Source: Ligula intestinalis (lineage: Eukaryota; Platyhelminthes; Cestoda; Diphyllobothriidea; Diphyllobothriidae). Taken from it: a stretch of DNA of 64,000 nt. The stretch is taken from positions 10,099,479 through 10,163,478 of the forward strand of contig JAYGXS010000008.1 of the NCBI GenBank assembly GCA_036362985.1, given 5' to 3'. Position numbers and translations under genes: made by a program. Below the pieces are notes generated by a model. The model had not been told where the DNA came from, did not search any database, and worked only from the letters and a program-made list of their open reading frames with translations. How positions within the stretch are numbered: the first letter of the stretch is position 1; each line of letters begins with the position of its first letter. Shown here piece after piece: positions 10,040 through 23,400 of this stretch.

Positions 10040-13000
10040 TCGTTGCGAGAGGCTAAATAGCCAGAATGTTGTTACGTGCCACGTGCGTCGTGGTCACAGT
10101 ATTTGGTTACAGTGGCGGCGAGAGGCTAGTCTCACCAGACAATAGGAGGCGTTGGTATTTGATGAAGTACGGTTTAAATGGCACCGAAAGTTGCACACGT
10201 ATTTGCCCTTCCCTAGAGCTCAAAAATTATGGCCAACGCATTGAAAACACTTTCATGTGACCTTGCGTTTCTGTGAAACCTGTGTTCCTAGTTATGCAAT
10301 AATAGCTGTTTGGAGATGAAGTACGAAAGATCATGAGTCAGGCGACTGTTTTGTGCAGAGAAAGACAGGCGCTGGAGGAATTAAAACCAATGCACTGTAT
10401 TGTATCTGTTCTCAAGCTCAGTTTAACCGTTATGCTGGCAACTTACTTCCCTCGTGTTGTCACAATCAGCTTCTGAGATATCCTGAAAATTCACTTGAAG
10501 GTACACTATGAACTACGCGATTAACGTTAATACAAAGCGCAAATTCTCGCAAGGGCGGAAAATTGCGTAGCCCGCGAGCTGCTTTATTTCTCTTTTACCG
10601 GCCCCCAATCTTTTTCAAAGTAGAGTGACCGATGTTGCCATTTAGTTAGCAAAAGTACTTAGTCACTTGGCAAGTGCGCAAGCTTTCAGTGTTTCCAAGG
10701 ACACTATTGATGAGCCGAATAGCGTAGTTCTCCTCACACGACCCTGTAGCAAGAGTGATAAAACTTCCACGAGTAGTAACTCGAATGCTGACCGTTAAGA
10801 CTGTTCGATAAAGGAGAGGCTGATACGTTTCATAGATGTGCGGTAGCGTAGATAAGGTATTAGATATACACTGCATTAGTTTGTGTGAAGTACCCTTTTA
10901 TGATGTGGCGACTGAAGATGGGTTCAGCCATGAATCAGAAATGTCAAGCGAAGAAATGTCATGTTCTTGCGGGCAATATTATCTGCCTAAACTATTAGGC
11001 GCTGTGTGGCTGCCTTCAGGGACCGACAATGATAACCATAGCAGAGCGGAGCGAATGAGTTCCGTCGGCAATCTGTGAATTTTCATTAACGAGTTTGTGT
11101 TCATTTAAATTTATTGAACGATTGCGCCTACCTATCCTCAGCTGATTTTGGGACGGCTATTTTCGCAATGGCAAGATAGGTGCCTGTAGTGTATTGATTA
11201 GTAATCCGTTGCTTCCATTTATTTCCAGAACTGAAAAGTAGGTAGAGTAGCAGTCAAATATGAGGCAGCTTGCTTCAAGAACTTGGTACATCGGGGGGTC
11301 AACATGGCTGTTTCATCTAGTATTTCAGACTTTATGTTTAACCAGGAGCTTTTCCGCGTGCTTTATCTTCATTTGAGATTCATGCAGTCACTTTTAACGA
11401 CCTCGTTTTAGATTACATTCTGCATAGTGCAGGATAGTTCACAGTAACGATAGTGAAAATGTGATTCCCGTGTAGTGAAACAGAAAAAGGAAGGAAGCGT
11501 CTGACGCTTCGGGTAGCTGTCTGTCTTGTCGACCCATCTGCAGAGCATGAATACATCGGCTTGTGCTTCTTCCTATCTGACGCTTTCATACCGTATGCGT
11601 ATTCCGCGAATCCCGGCCAAGCAACTATTTGTGGCTCCCATGTAATTGTCACTTGTGTATCGGTTGTCAACCTCCCTGTTGGCTCCCTGTGCCTTTGTCG
11701 TGCTAGCGTGTGTTTCGCTCGCACATGCGTTGACCATCTGTGTTGCGCCGTCCTGCGTATAACACTGGCCTGTTTCACGTTCCTGCACATTGACCGTTGA
11801 GTTAATTGGCGGCCCGAGTGGTCCGCGCTTTGACTGTTCCTTTATAAGAAGGGAATTAACACCGCATACATGGTAGGCAGATTTATATGGCGGTTTACGT
11901 AACATTGGGGCGACATTGATGGCACAAAACACTCCGGGCTGCAGACTAGCTTTGTGGTCAACCTATGTGGGCGTAAAAAATACCAGAGTGACGCGCGGGA
12001 CAACGCGCCAAATCGGTGGAAGGGGCCAACGAATAGTCGGCAGCCGTGACACAAGCAACAATGACATGTGAGCCGCCCATATTTGCTTATCCGCGATTGG
12101 CGGAATGTGCACACGGTATAAAAGCGTCATATAGCGACAACCACGAGCCGATTTATTGATGCTTTGAAGATTTGTCGACAATACAGCTACCGGAAGCGTC
12201 AAAAACACAATAAAAATACATACACATATACAGTAGATTCCGTCTCTCATGAAATGTCGTGGGTTAGCTTATAAATTTCCTATTGCTCGTAATCAGCACA
12301 AGCGGCGTGGCCCTAACTATTAGAGCTGTAAAGAAAGCACCATATGTAAAAAGAAGACAGGCTGGCTGACAAATTACTATTTACTAGCATAAAAGTATTT
12401 AATTTTCACAAACAAACTCGAAATGAAGGTAATAGCTACATGACAAGTCACTGATCTAATGTTAAACATGAATATGTTTAAGATATGGGAATGGGAAAAC
12501 GGGAAATTAAAACAGAATGAATACAAATACAAAATACAAAGTTAGATTGTTTCAATTAACCTTTAAAATTGCAGTGTCAGAAATAGATGTGGTCACCTCT
12601 TCAACCTGAGGGTGCAGTTCACATAGTAATTTAGCTAATTCTTTTCTTCTATAAAGCAACTATGTGCTGTCATGTATTGTCAAAAAATCGTGTTCGACCT
12701 TGAGTTGTCAAGAGGCAGCTTAAGAGATCACCTTAATCACCGCAATAGCCCTCTGGATCACCGAGTCTACGTTAACTTGCTATAAGCGTCTTTCCTACGG
12801 TTCACAAGGAGTGTCTGCTCACCCAAAAAAATTAAGTTGCCGGCTTAACTGCAACAGCTAGCAGTTTGACCAGGCCGAGTAATGATGGGCAGCAGGTTAG
12901 TGCTTCGAAAGATCAATAGGACACGTGAAACCTCTTAACGTTTTACTATACCAAGCTATGACCAAATCAAGTACTGCTGTACGGGTGAATGAACCGCATA

Positions 13001-13389
13001 CTGGGCATAAATTGTTAAGCTATGTCAGGCCTAGAGACGGACATAGAAACACGAGGATATGCCAAAATATATATCTTTGTTCACAGATAGGCGAAACGAT
13101 GCCAAAAGGCAAATTCAAAGTTTGCTAGAAGACTAACGCACACATACACTGGGTCAGTTCTTTTTGACACTACCGCTGAATTTATTTTCAGTTAACGTAT
13201 TGGCGATCGTAAAGAAAATGAAATTTCGAATAAAAATTGCCAATTTATATATCTATATATGTATATTTAAGGGTTACGGGCAAGAAATGCCCTTAAGGAA
13301 CTTATTAATACAACGCAAACAAGGTTGTTCTTACAGTTAATGTACAGTCGGGGGAACACATATGATATCATGACAGAATTTCGAGTGAA
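10040..13389. other. Anonymous DNA
   Basis: No conserved coding sequence recognised. A TATA-like TATAAAAG at 12117-12124 and overlapping short frames at 11400-12250 do not add up to a gene. The stretch may hide old repeats that cannot be identified by eye. Confidence 0.45.
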
Positions 13390-15300
13390 TTTTCACAGAA
13401 AAGTTATCCACAGTGCTGGCAGAAGGAAATCGTGTTGTAAAAGTCGCCTTTTGTCAAATAAAATCACATCGAGTCTTCTTTTAAATTCCGCAATTGTGTC
13501 AGCGGAAACCGTCTCGCTTGGTAGCAAGTTCCAAGGCCGGACCACGCGTTGACTAAAGAAATATTTTCGGAGGTCTAATCGGGTGCACTCGTTTGTGACC
13601 TTGTAAGGATGGCCACGCATGTGAGTAGTGGTGGCTAATTGTAAGAAATCCTCCAATTTTAGAGAGGAAATGTGGCTCCCGGATTATCCGGAATGTCCAG
13701 AGCAGGCTGCACTGAACGTTCCTGTAAGACAAAGGAAAAACGTCAAGTTTGATCAATCTCTCCTGATATGGTAAGTCCCTTTGTTTGCATCAAGTTCGCG
13801 GTTGTCCAAATACTCAGATCTTTGTGCGTCTCAACCTATTTTAATGCGGTACCATTGATAAAATAACTGTATTTCGGCGGCTCTTTTAGCCCCAGGCTTA
13901 TGTGTAGAACAAGACACTTGGATACATTAAACTTAAGAAGCCACGTGGACGACCAGATAACCAGTATATCGATGTTCAACTGTAATCTTTTTACGTCGTC
14001 GGCGCACCTAATTTCAGCCCATATTTTTATGTCATTCGCAAACATGACAGATGCGCATTCAAGCTCATTGAGGCAGTCGTTTATGTAAATCAGGAATAGC
14101 AGCGGACCCAAAACTGAGCCTTGTGGTACACCACTCTCAACCTTTGTCCATTCCGAGGTTGCGTTTCCGACAACGACTCTCTGTTCTCTGAGGGACAAGA
14201 AACTACTGATCCGTTTATACATTTTTCCGTGAATTCCCACGTCCCAAATCTTCCGCAGAAGAAGCCTGTGTGGTACACTATCGAAGGCCTTCTTGAAGTC
14301 GAAGAATATGACATCAATTGGATAGCTTTTATCTGCGGCCTTTATCCACTTTTCCTGTGATTAAAGAGCACTCGTGAGGCAAGAGCGTCCTGGGCGAAAG
14401 CCGTGCTGTCCATCACATAGTATTTTGTAGCTTTCGAGGAAATACATTAAATTCTTCGTAATAATGCGCTCCATTACTTTTCACGCGATGCAAGTTAGAC
14501 TGACGGACGGTAATTTGCGCAATCAAGTCATAAACCTCCCCTATAGATCGGGGTGACGTTTGCCCACTTGCATTCTTCTGGGAGTTCGCCTTCGTCAAAG
14601 GATTTCTGGAAGATGGCAGCCAGGGGTTTGCATAGTTCATTAGCTAATTCTCTTAGTGCTAGTGCAGAACTTTTCGCTGGCCCTGGTGATTTGGCAGGCT
14701 TAAGTTGGAGTAATTCGGCCCTGACAGTGTTGTGTGAAAACTCTAGGTTATCTATTTTGGGCAATGAGGAGGAGGGTAAGGGTGCAGTTATCGGTCGATG
14801 AGCGGACGCACCGTCAGCAAAAGCTGTAGGTTCTCGGATGTAGATGGATTCAAAGAAATCGGAGAGAAGGGAGGCTTTCATCTGGTCTTCGGTAACCAGT
14901 TGTCCATCGGCTGATCTTAGGACAGGGATCAGTTCCTGAGATCTCTTCGTGCTTTGTATGTAACCGTACAATATCTTGGAGTGTTCCAATGACTTGTGCA
15001 GTATGTTCAACTCGTATTTCTTGCGCAGTTTAGAACTTCTCTGTTACAAATGGTATGTTGTTGCTTACACTCCCTTAAGCGTTTATCGGAGCCGGTTAAT
15101 GTGTAGCGCCTCCAGAAGCGGTTTCTTTTTTTAAAGCGGCCTGCAAGTTTGAGTTCATCCACTTCGGGCGATTCGTACTTGTCTTTCTTCTGAAGGGACA
15201 GTTGAGACAAATTTGAGACAAGTTTGAGGCAAATTTCTTCGGCGATTCTACTTACAAGAATTTTTATGATGGCCTTTGCCTTCCTCATTCCCACTGATTG
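13390..15300 (-). mobile_element. 5'-truncated CR1-like LINE, reverse-transcriptase part (dead)
   Basis: The minus-strand translation runs through a pre-RT linker (FWRRYTLTGSD, SKILYGYIQSTKR), RT block 1 (LKPAKSPGPAKSS, EECKWANVTPIY), SGVPQGSVLGPLLFLIYINDC (14090-14150), FANDIKIW (about 14030) and the C-terminal block RGHPYKVTN, LRKYFFSQRVV, WNLLPS (13470-13620). No endonuclease is present. Several frameshifts separate the blocks. The FADD catalytic motif is altered to FAND, as in the 1-5 kb copy. Sequence differences suggest a CR1 subfamily distinct from that copy. Confidence 0.85.
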
Positions 15301-18300
15301 GCCTACGTTCGGTTCGGGTTTACTTTCGGTTTGCGCCAGTCAAATTCCTAATTTCTTCCAGCTTATACTTATTGGGCTCTAATTGCCGTTTTTCAACGCC
15401 ACGAGACCATGCTCAATAATGATTTGCTCCCTTAAAAGAACATGTTTTAGGCATCCTGTTTGATTCATTTTCCCTGGCTTCTTTACTCTCCCATATACCA
15501 ACATTTCAAATGCTGATTTTGACGCAGTCTACGGTGTGCATCATAGCGGGCGGTGCAATAAATTTAACCTGCGCTGGATTATAGCGAGATCAGAACTCGA
15601 AGTATATACGTCAGTCTCTGGTCTACGCCGGAAATTAGGTAAGGTGTCAGGAGTGAATCAAGAAGACCAGTGCTGACAGAATGTGCAGGCCCACGCATTG
15701 TCGACGTATGCAAATGGCAGGTCACGCAAGACTGCTCCGTGAACCTCTAAAAATTCGAGGCAGAGTTTCGAAGGTCGAATGGCAAAACCCTTCATAAGTA
15801 CGAAGGGTTTGTTCACAATGTTTTTTTGGAACAACCTCGTAGGCCATAAGAATCTGATGAAAGGCACGCACTGGATCATTCTTTGAGGAAGCATCCTTAC
15901 CAAAAACTGGTTTCTGTGAAATGCAGAAGTTGCCAAAGTGTAATCAGTCGCCCGATAGCGCCCAGGACACCGTAGGAAGTGAGGTCGCTCGAGGATTGTT
16001 AGGTGCTTGGAAAACGAATATTTGCAGCATAAGGTTATAAAAATAATAAGCTGTATATTTCAGGCCCAATGAAGATATATGTAAATCATAGGGTCGCCAA
16101 ATGAAGTAAACTGAACAGAATGGTGATGAGAGTTGTTTTGACGGTGTGATTGTTTTAAAGATTTGCGCTGCCAACCAGGAGGAGTGTCCTGATTGTTTTC
16201 TTTGTCCTTAGGCTTCCTTTGCTGAGTTTCTCTTTGTCTTTTTGTTCTTCTCAAACGATGCAATATGAAAATGACGAGCGACTTTACGTCATTTCGTACT
16301 GCACACAAGTCACGCAGTAAACTTGCATTACTTACTCTTTAATCCAGCATTAATTCCTTACCCGCGATTTCCGTCACAAACTTTGGCTGCAAGACTTTCG
16401 CCATTTGGCAGTCTTACAATTTAATCCTGCCAATTTTAATTTCCTTTTTGCGACTTGCAGGCGCGAGTCGCCTAGGACACGTGCACGCAGGCGGAAGAGA
16501 GGCATGAATGTTTTGCCTAACACCGTGTCTAACCTCACCGATTCAAAACTGATGATTGATGATGTTCGGATGCTAACGGAGAAATTCCCGAGACACACAA
16601 ACAGCATATTTCCCTAGAATGAGTAAAAAGAGTGCCAGCCCAGATACAGGTAGCAATTACTGCAGTCGAGTACTCGTGAACACCGGCAGTCCAAAGTAGA
16701 TAGAGTGTATATACCAAGGATGATGTGGGGGACATCCGCAAACTCAAAATGCCAAGCGAAGGTCTAGCGTAGGCCGGTGTTCAGGGGAGAGACAGACTGC
16801 AAAACCTAGGAATGCAGGACGCATTCAGTTCTTATAGATGGATACGAGGATAATAAAGGCGTCATTCGGTGAGTGAGAGGGGCTGCTCTTACCTAAGCTC
16901 TATAGTCCACGATCAAATTATGCGATCCAGAATGTTACAGAGGTAAAACTTGCAACCAAATACGGAGAAGTTAGAGAATGTGGTTGCCTCTATTTTCTGG
17001 CAGACTGCTTTTCCCGTTTCGATTTGATAGGGCAGGCAGAGAAACAAGGAAGTGCCTTTGCACCAAAGTTGAAATGGTGCCAACAAACATCGGCGGTCTG
17101 AGTGCGTACACAGGTGTGGTAAATTTTTGACAATTAAAGAGCGTTCGAGTTTGAGTTTGAGGGATGCCGACTGTTCTGCCATGATTGGCACATGCTTAAT
17201 AAGCTGCTGATTCACCGTCTGCAAAGAGCAAACAGAGAACTGGGTGGTAAAGCGTGTCTGGAACCGCTGACTCTCCAAATTCTTTTCACTCCTGAGACCG
17301 AGAAATCCTCACAGTCACATTTCATCGTTTTAATATGGGTTGGTAGACACTTCATGAAAATTTCTTTGAAAAATGAACTGGTGATTTGGATTTTCCATGA
17401 AATTTATGCAGCTCCTTTTCTGTCTACCGAAAATTCTATTGAAGCGAAAATAATACCATTGTAGGTCAGCCATAGCATGCAGTAAAAGGTGTTGCCTTTA
17501 CCGTGGTATAGGTTTAGTGAGCTGGCAGACACTTAAATATCGATTTTAACTTGGACATACTTTGTGATGGAAAATTCTGAACAAGCGTGGGGACTTATAT
17601 AATTAACTTAGAAATGCCTGCTGAATAAAAACTTAACAGGATACGATGAAAGTATAGTTTAGGTGCATTCGTCCAGCAGTCTGATAAGGAGAGTGTCACT
17701 GCGTTATTCGTCGCAACTGTAGCAGCACTGGAAACTGTATGAAGTTGAACCGATACCACAGTGCAAAATGATTGGTGCGTAACGGGAAGCGTATGGATTT
17801 TGGTTGAGGGTCAACTATCAAGCAGGCTATGCAAACCGATACTTTGATATTCCGCCGAGAAAAGGTCGAGAGAGTCATAGCAATCAGCATCACTATAGTG
17901 GACTAACTCGATAACGCCGCATATCGGAAACGAATGGTAGTGGATCCATTGTCAGTTACTGATCATAGAAAGTATATTGATTGAGATTTAGCGTGTTACA
18001 GTTTATCAGCACCAAATTAAAAGTATACTGGTAGATGGGAGCTCGCGAAAGGCGTAAAAAATCTTGAAGAAGTAAAAAAATATGGTAAAGGGTTACCGCA
18101 AAACCCTGTGTAATGATCCTTCAGCCGACTCCTTTATCCTTTGGATTCAAGTTTTGTTTTATCCTTTACTCCATCGATTTTGAAAAAAGCTTTATTTTAC
18201 TTTAAAGAATAATTTGGTGCAACCGAATAAGTCAAACAACCTTGATGTTTTTTGAAATACTCGGCCAAAAAAAGAATTGAATGCAAATATCCTTCGATTA

Positions 18301-18699
18301 CTAATTAGGTACGGTGCGTGTGCGCCGCTCGTTTTTGGTTTCCTTGTTATGCAGTCTTCCGACGTAAGTTCTGCTTTTCTGCCTCTTGTCACGTAAATCT
18401 AATTGCTTGTCCATTGTTAAAGTTATATATTCATAGGAAACTTGTCCTCTTTCGTTTACCATATTGCTCATTGAGCTTAATTGCACCTTACGCAATTTTT
18501 TCACGTGTACAAGTCGTATGCCCTGATAACGTTTTGCTGACAAGTTACCGGAAACGGTTGCCCCGAGCTCGTTATGGCCGTAGACCGGTAGATTATATTC
18601 GGAGAGAATGTCCTATCGGTCGGCACAAGTGTCCTTACCCGTCCATCGCTGGATTTCCCTTGCACTTGCCCTGTAGTCGTTAGATTTTGCTATTAGATT
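15301..18699. other. Anonymous DNA
   Basis: No recognisable exon, RNA gene or transposon protein. The open frames are short and lack conserved motifs. Confidence 0.5.
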
Positions 18700-18738
18700 G
18701 TGTATGCATTTACAGAGTTACTCTGTAAATGCATACAC
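18700..18738. repeat. Perfect 18-bp inverted repeat with 3-nt spacer
   Basis: Arms at 18700-18717 (GTGTATGCATTTACAGAG) and 18721-18738 are exact reverse complements separated by TTA. The sequence would form a strong hairpin in RNA or a cruciform in DNA. It is not attached to any recognised gene. Confidence 0.95.
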
Positions 18739-19334
18739 GTATACGTATTTTGTCGTATAACGTTCCTTAATTTTGTAATCGTTTTCTTTGTTTATGACAT
18801 ATGCTGGGTGCAAATTACCTTTATATGGTAGCCTATGTTTTAGCTGAACTGGACATTACTAGACGAGATCAAACTGCATATGTATTAACGAAAGTGATAT
18901 TGTATTTCTTAAGTTACTAAATTACCGAAGACACCTGTTTGGTATTATTAATATAAGCATTTGATAGAACGGCTTAGGCAGTGCTGTCTATAGTGGGTAT
19001 GCTACAGTGCTCCTTGGTCGTTCCCCGGAACTGTGGTCTCTGTGCAGTGGTATTCGTAGATAATTTGATTCCGTACTGTCTTTACTTAGGAATAGTGTGT
19101 GTGGCTGCAAGATATTACTAAGGTAAATAAATAAATGAGATCAACAAAACGCAGAAGTTCACAAGTTGTTATATCATGCGGATTCAGTTTTCCGACTTAA
19201 TCGGTTTGTCGTATACGTTGGTCATCGAGGATGTTCGCCTCTTTTATGTAAATACGCATATTCATACATCGATATGGTTAAAACGTTGAAATTCTACTCA
19301 AAATTCTAGGGGTTTTTGCCTTAGTTGTTTATAA

Positions 19335-19430
19335 CTCGCTAATGACGTTTAATAGGCTAGAAATAGCTATTCCAGGCCCCATTGTCTTTGTCGATACTCT
19401 CATGCCGCCTATCGTACTGGCCGCTATGCA
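19335..19430 (+). repeat. SINE family A tail (degenerate)
   Basis: Contains GCTAATGACG, TAATAGGCTAGAAATAGC and TTCCAGGCCCCATTGTCTTTG, matching the hammerhead-like body and following tail of the family A SINEs at 46.98 and 63.09 kb. The core CUGANGA reads CUAAUGA. No tRNA-like head is left. Confidence 0.55.
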
Positions 19431-20280
19431 GTTGCTATTTGGACTAGAGTGTGAGCCTCAAGTCATAACTAGAGAGGAAGGGTTGGTATGTCCCATAAGG
19501 TGATTGGTTCATGAATCTGAACTCCTTGTCAAAAATGGAGTTATTTGTTCATGCATGGCCGGCACCAATATATTTAGAGTACAGGAGATAAATAGGCCTT
19601 TTGGTTTTGCCATGGCTCTGACTTTCCACATTGCGTCCCACAGGTAGTCGCGTGCATTCCTACAGTTAATAAAAGTTTGGGCACTGAAATGAATATTTCT
19701 GTCTTGATCAGTCAGCGTAATACTTATCACGGGCTGCACGACCGAGAGTAAATGCGAGTCAGTTAGTCATTGAGTAGTGGTCTTATACCCGAGATACATA
19801 CATATATATATATATATCTGTGTGTTATATTGGTCTAGGTTGAAAATATTTTGTAACATATAATATGCATACATTGTTCAGTCCCATTGCCAAGGGGAAC
19901 TGCGCACTGTCCCAATTTACTTTATTACCGGTCATAAACAAACCTCTACTAATTTGATTGTATGTTGTCCTAGAAATTTTAACAATACGGGTGGCTCCCG
20001 TAGAAAGCACTTTTCCTGGAGCAAGTCCTGTTTGGGAGCAACCAGCATAAAATAAAAGCAACCTACTCTTACCATGCATGGTACAGCGCAACATTTATTT
20101 GTAATGTAGCAGTAGGATTCTTAAGAAAACTACGAGCAGGGTTCTGATCTGATTTCAGCGTTCTACTTCTTATCTAGAGTGGCTTTTCCTTTGGTATTCT
20201 CTCTGTGTGATAGCCATATTCTCTGCTCTCTGCATATGCTCTTTGGTTATGTTATTCTTCAATGTTCCACCTAGGCCTTC
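19431..20280 (+). promoter_or_regulatory. Region upstream of AP-3 beta; probable 5' flank or upstream intron
   Basis: No earlier AP-3 beta coding exon is recognisable. An AG at 20273-20274 (CCACCTAG) lies 6 bases before the ATG at 20281, so the first listed exon may be entered by cis-splicing from an upstream non-coding exon or by spliced-leader trans-splicing, which flatworms use. A (TA)n tract lies at 19801-19817. No convincing core promoter was identified. Confidence 0.3.
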
Positions 20281-20414
20281 ATGCTGGCCAATGGATTTCA
20301 GGCTTCCGTGGGTGGCGGGGGTGCTGCACTCAATGATCGCTCAATATACAGTGGCGATTTTGAGGTCGCTATGGATCCAGCAAGTAGTATGATCCTTTCT
20401 ACAGACAACCAAAA
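20281..20414 (+). CDS. AP3B: AP3B exon 1 (residues 1-45)
   Basis: ATG at 20281; donor AA|GTGAGT; ends in phase 2. It encodes a Gly/Ser-rich, poorly conserved N-terminus ([14 protein letters not shown]). The start could be further upstream if another exon exists, because the frame stays open through an AG six bases earlier. The Lys codon shared with exon 2 leads into the conserved KHEDLKKML. Confidence 0.75.
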
Positions 20415-23400
20415 GTGAGTATTCATTAAGCGTCACATAGATCACCTAAACGCACCCAGTGAAAGTTTGTAATATGATGCTTTACATAAAATCAATTTTA
20501 TGAACTTTTTGAGCTACAATTACCTATTATCATTCATTCATTTTGTCATTTAAATAACAATGGATACGTCATGATATATGTCATCTTTTCCCACGTCGTG
20601 CGTATGCAGGAATTAAACTGGTAGCTTTTCCATGCCCTGACTTTGGCAAAGATGTCATAAAACGCGTTCTCTCCGAATTTATGATCCTACCCACGGCATG
20701 TAGATTAGTAATCATGCTTACGTTTTTATTTGTCTATGAAGGCTGAAGCACTTCTTCCGGTGAGTAGGGAATTACGTTCCCATTCTGTACCAGCCTCTAA
20801 AACTCCTCGCCAGTCTAAAAAAAGCTAATAATTCAGGAGTATATTGGGTTGAATTCGAAACCGCTTGTATAATGAAAGACTATCGCAATTTATTCTAAGG
20901 TCATTAATTGTCTATGTTGTTTTGTTCTCCTAGACACGAAGATTTGAAAAAAATGCTCGACGGCAACAAGGATAACATGAAGCTGGCAGCCATGAAGCGA
21001 ATAATAAGTGTACGTCCATCACTCTTTTGTCGTAACTTGATCCTACTTTTTTTCGAAATTTGATTGCATAACGTCTTCTGCTGCGCAGCTTTTAATATTC
21101 AAGTTTTCTGTCAACAAGTAAGGCTATCACCTGGAAACTGTTGAATGCATATGTGTGCTACAATGTCCTTGAAGGATGTTGGAAACGGGATGCTATCAAT
21201 ATTGTGTAATTGTTGCTTTGGCCTTAATTCTGGCAACCGTCACACAAATAAGTTTTATGAGAAGGGAATATCAGCTAGTGCGACATTTTGTCTTGTCATA
21301 GAAGGCGTCTGTCGTTGTTTTCCTTGACTTCGGTCTTGATCGCATTGTGGTGTGTATGTGTGTCGTTGCCCTTGTTGGATCAAAAGTCTCCGCTGCAATT
21401 CAAATTGGAAGGCGGAAAAAAGCCGCGACGTCGACCGGCTGGAACCAAAAGGTCCACGGGGGTGAGTTGGGTGCTTGGCCGTGAACTGCAGGCGAAAAGA
21501 GGCTGACAGTTATGCGGAGAGACGCGACAGTCGGTACAGCTGTCGGATGTGGACGGCTCGAGCCGGTGTTGATACTGGAGAAGAAGCATGGAGTAGCCAC
21601 TGCGTAGTTGAGTGACCCTCGAGAGTTGTCGTTCCAAGATCCCAATTGGAGGTGGATATCCACCTAAAAGGACCGTTGGCTGGTAGCTGAGTTTTGTTTC
21701 GACAGCAGCTTTCTGGTGAAGACGCTGCAAGTCTTTCCTGATTACAAAACCATCTATAAGTAGGCTTGAAAGACATGAGGTGATAGCTACCTTGTTGAGA
21801 GCTCTAATGGACGGGCGAGCGCTGCTGCGGGATTCAAGAGCGTAGCAACGGTGGCCTAAGAGTGCGTTCGATTGCATTGTGATCGACTATATCGGTTGCA
21901 ACTGACGGTTACGCATGTGCTCAGACGTACTGTGCATGAAAATTGAGGCAAAGGTTCGCCTCCAAGGTATTTGTATAGAAGACAAAGGCGTTTTGGCCAC
22001 TGCAATCGTAATTTTATGTTTCTGAGCCTTCAGGCTCTTGCAGGAGTCCATCGTCCGCTGATCGAAATGCCTGCATCTTCTGCACTGTGCATAGTTTTCT
22101 GCTGGATGGTAGAACTCCACCTTCCGATTACAGCGCCTTTACTTAACCCATATTTCTGAAAAAATAGCTTAGAGTGATGATAGTTCAACCATCGTTTTCG
22201 ATGAAGTCCACCAAGTTCACCAGCAGGTTTGTACAGTGACGGTGACTGGCTACGGAGGTAGATTAAAATGATGGCGGACGTAGTTAGTGTCAACCGCATT
22301 CTTCACCTTCACCATGGGTTAAGAAGATAATTGTCACATTTTACCAAGTTTGGGCTAGAGGCTCTATGCCACTGCTACCGCTGTTATTTCATTTAATCAT
22401 TCTATTCTAGTAATATAGTCCTATAATTATATCAATAGCTGACATACATCCTGTTGTTGCGACCAGCATAACAGATGGGAATATGCGCATACGCGCGTCC
22501 TAAACTTCATCTGGGCTGATTTGTTAGACACCCGGGCGAGCGTTAACGTCCAGTAGGTAAGTAAAACTGTCCACAATAACTTGGCTGGGCGCCTATGATC
22601 ACTCAGAATTGGGTTTTGATTGGATTTTTAGTCACACGGTCAGGGTCGATTAGAGGTCGTGTTGATTTGACACAAAGAGGCAAGTATCGTAGAGTAACCA
22701 GTTTGGAACAGCGAAGAGTTACACCTCAATTTTCTCTTTGATGGTAGAACTACATTAACATATGATTGAACAACTTGCCTTTCAAACGTCTCTCATTCTT
22801 ATATCTGTAAGGCGTACGCAAACGGGCGTACCTGAGTGTGTCCCTGCCAAACGCGAGTAAACGCCGATACTTTTTCTTCTAAAACAAGGGAAGCTTCTCA
22901 TTAAATCTATCTTTTTCTCCTGTCTCTGTACTTATGTGAAGCTCTCTCTCTCTCTCACTGTAGATGGTAGCTCGTGGCAAGGACTGTTCGGATCTGTTTG
23001 CCGCCGTCGTAAAAAATGTCGTCTCGAAGGATCCTGAGGTACCTTCTCTTTGCCGTTCGTGTACCAGTCCTGATGATGTGTAACATTGTTGCAGACCTTT
23101 TGACTTCTGTTTGTTGTGTCACCTCTCTCGCTTTTTTAGCTGAAGAAATTAGTTTATGTCTATCTCACGCGGTACGCTGAGGAACAGCAGGACTTGGCCC
23201 TCCTTTCAATCGCAACTTTTCAAAAATCGCTCAAGGTACTTGACTTATTATTGAACCAGCGTTTTTAACTTGTACTAGGCACAAATTTAAAGCCAACAAA
23301 AACAGCAAAATTTGCTTCTGCAAATAAATTTCGGGAGAGCCTGTCAATTAAATCTTCTCTTTGCATTAAGGATTGGAGAACACAGCATTGTAAATCTTCA

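Noticed and set aside
12100..12130. TATA-box promoter at TATAAAAG
   Set aside because: No gene follows on either strand; an isolated TATA-like word is expected by chance.
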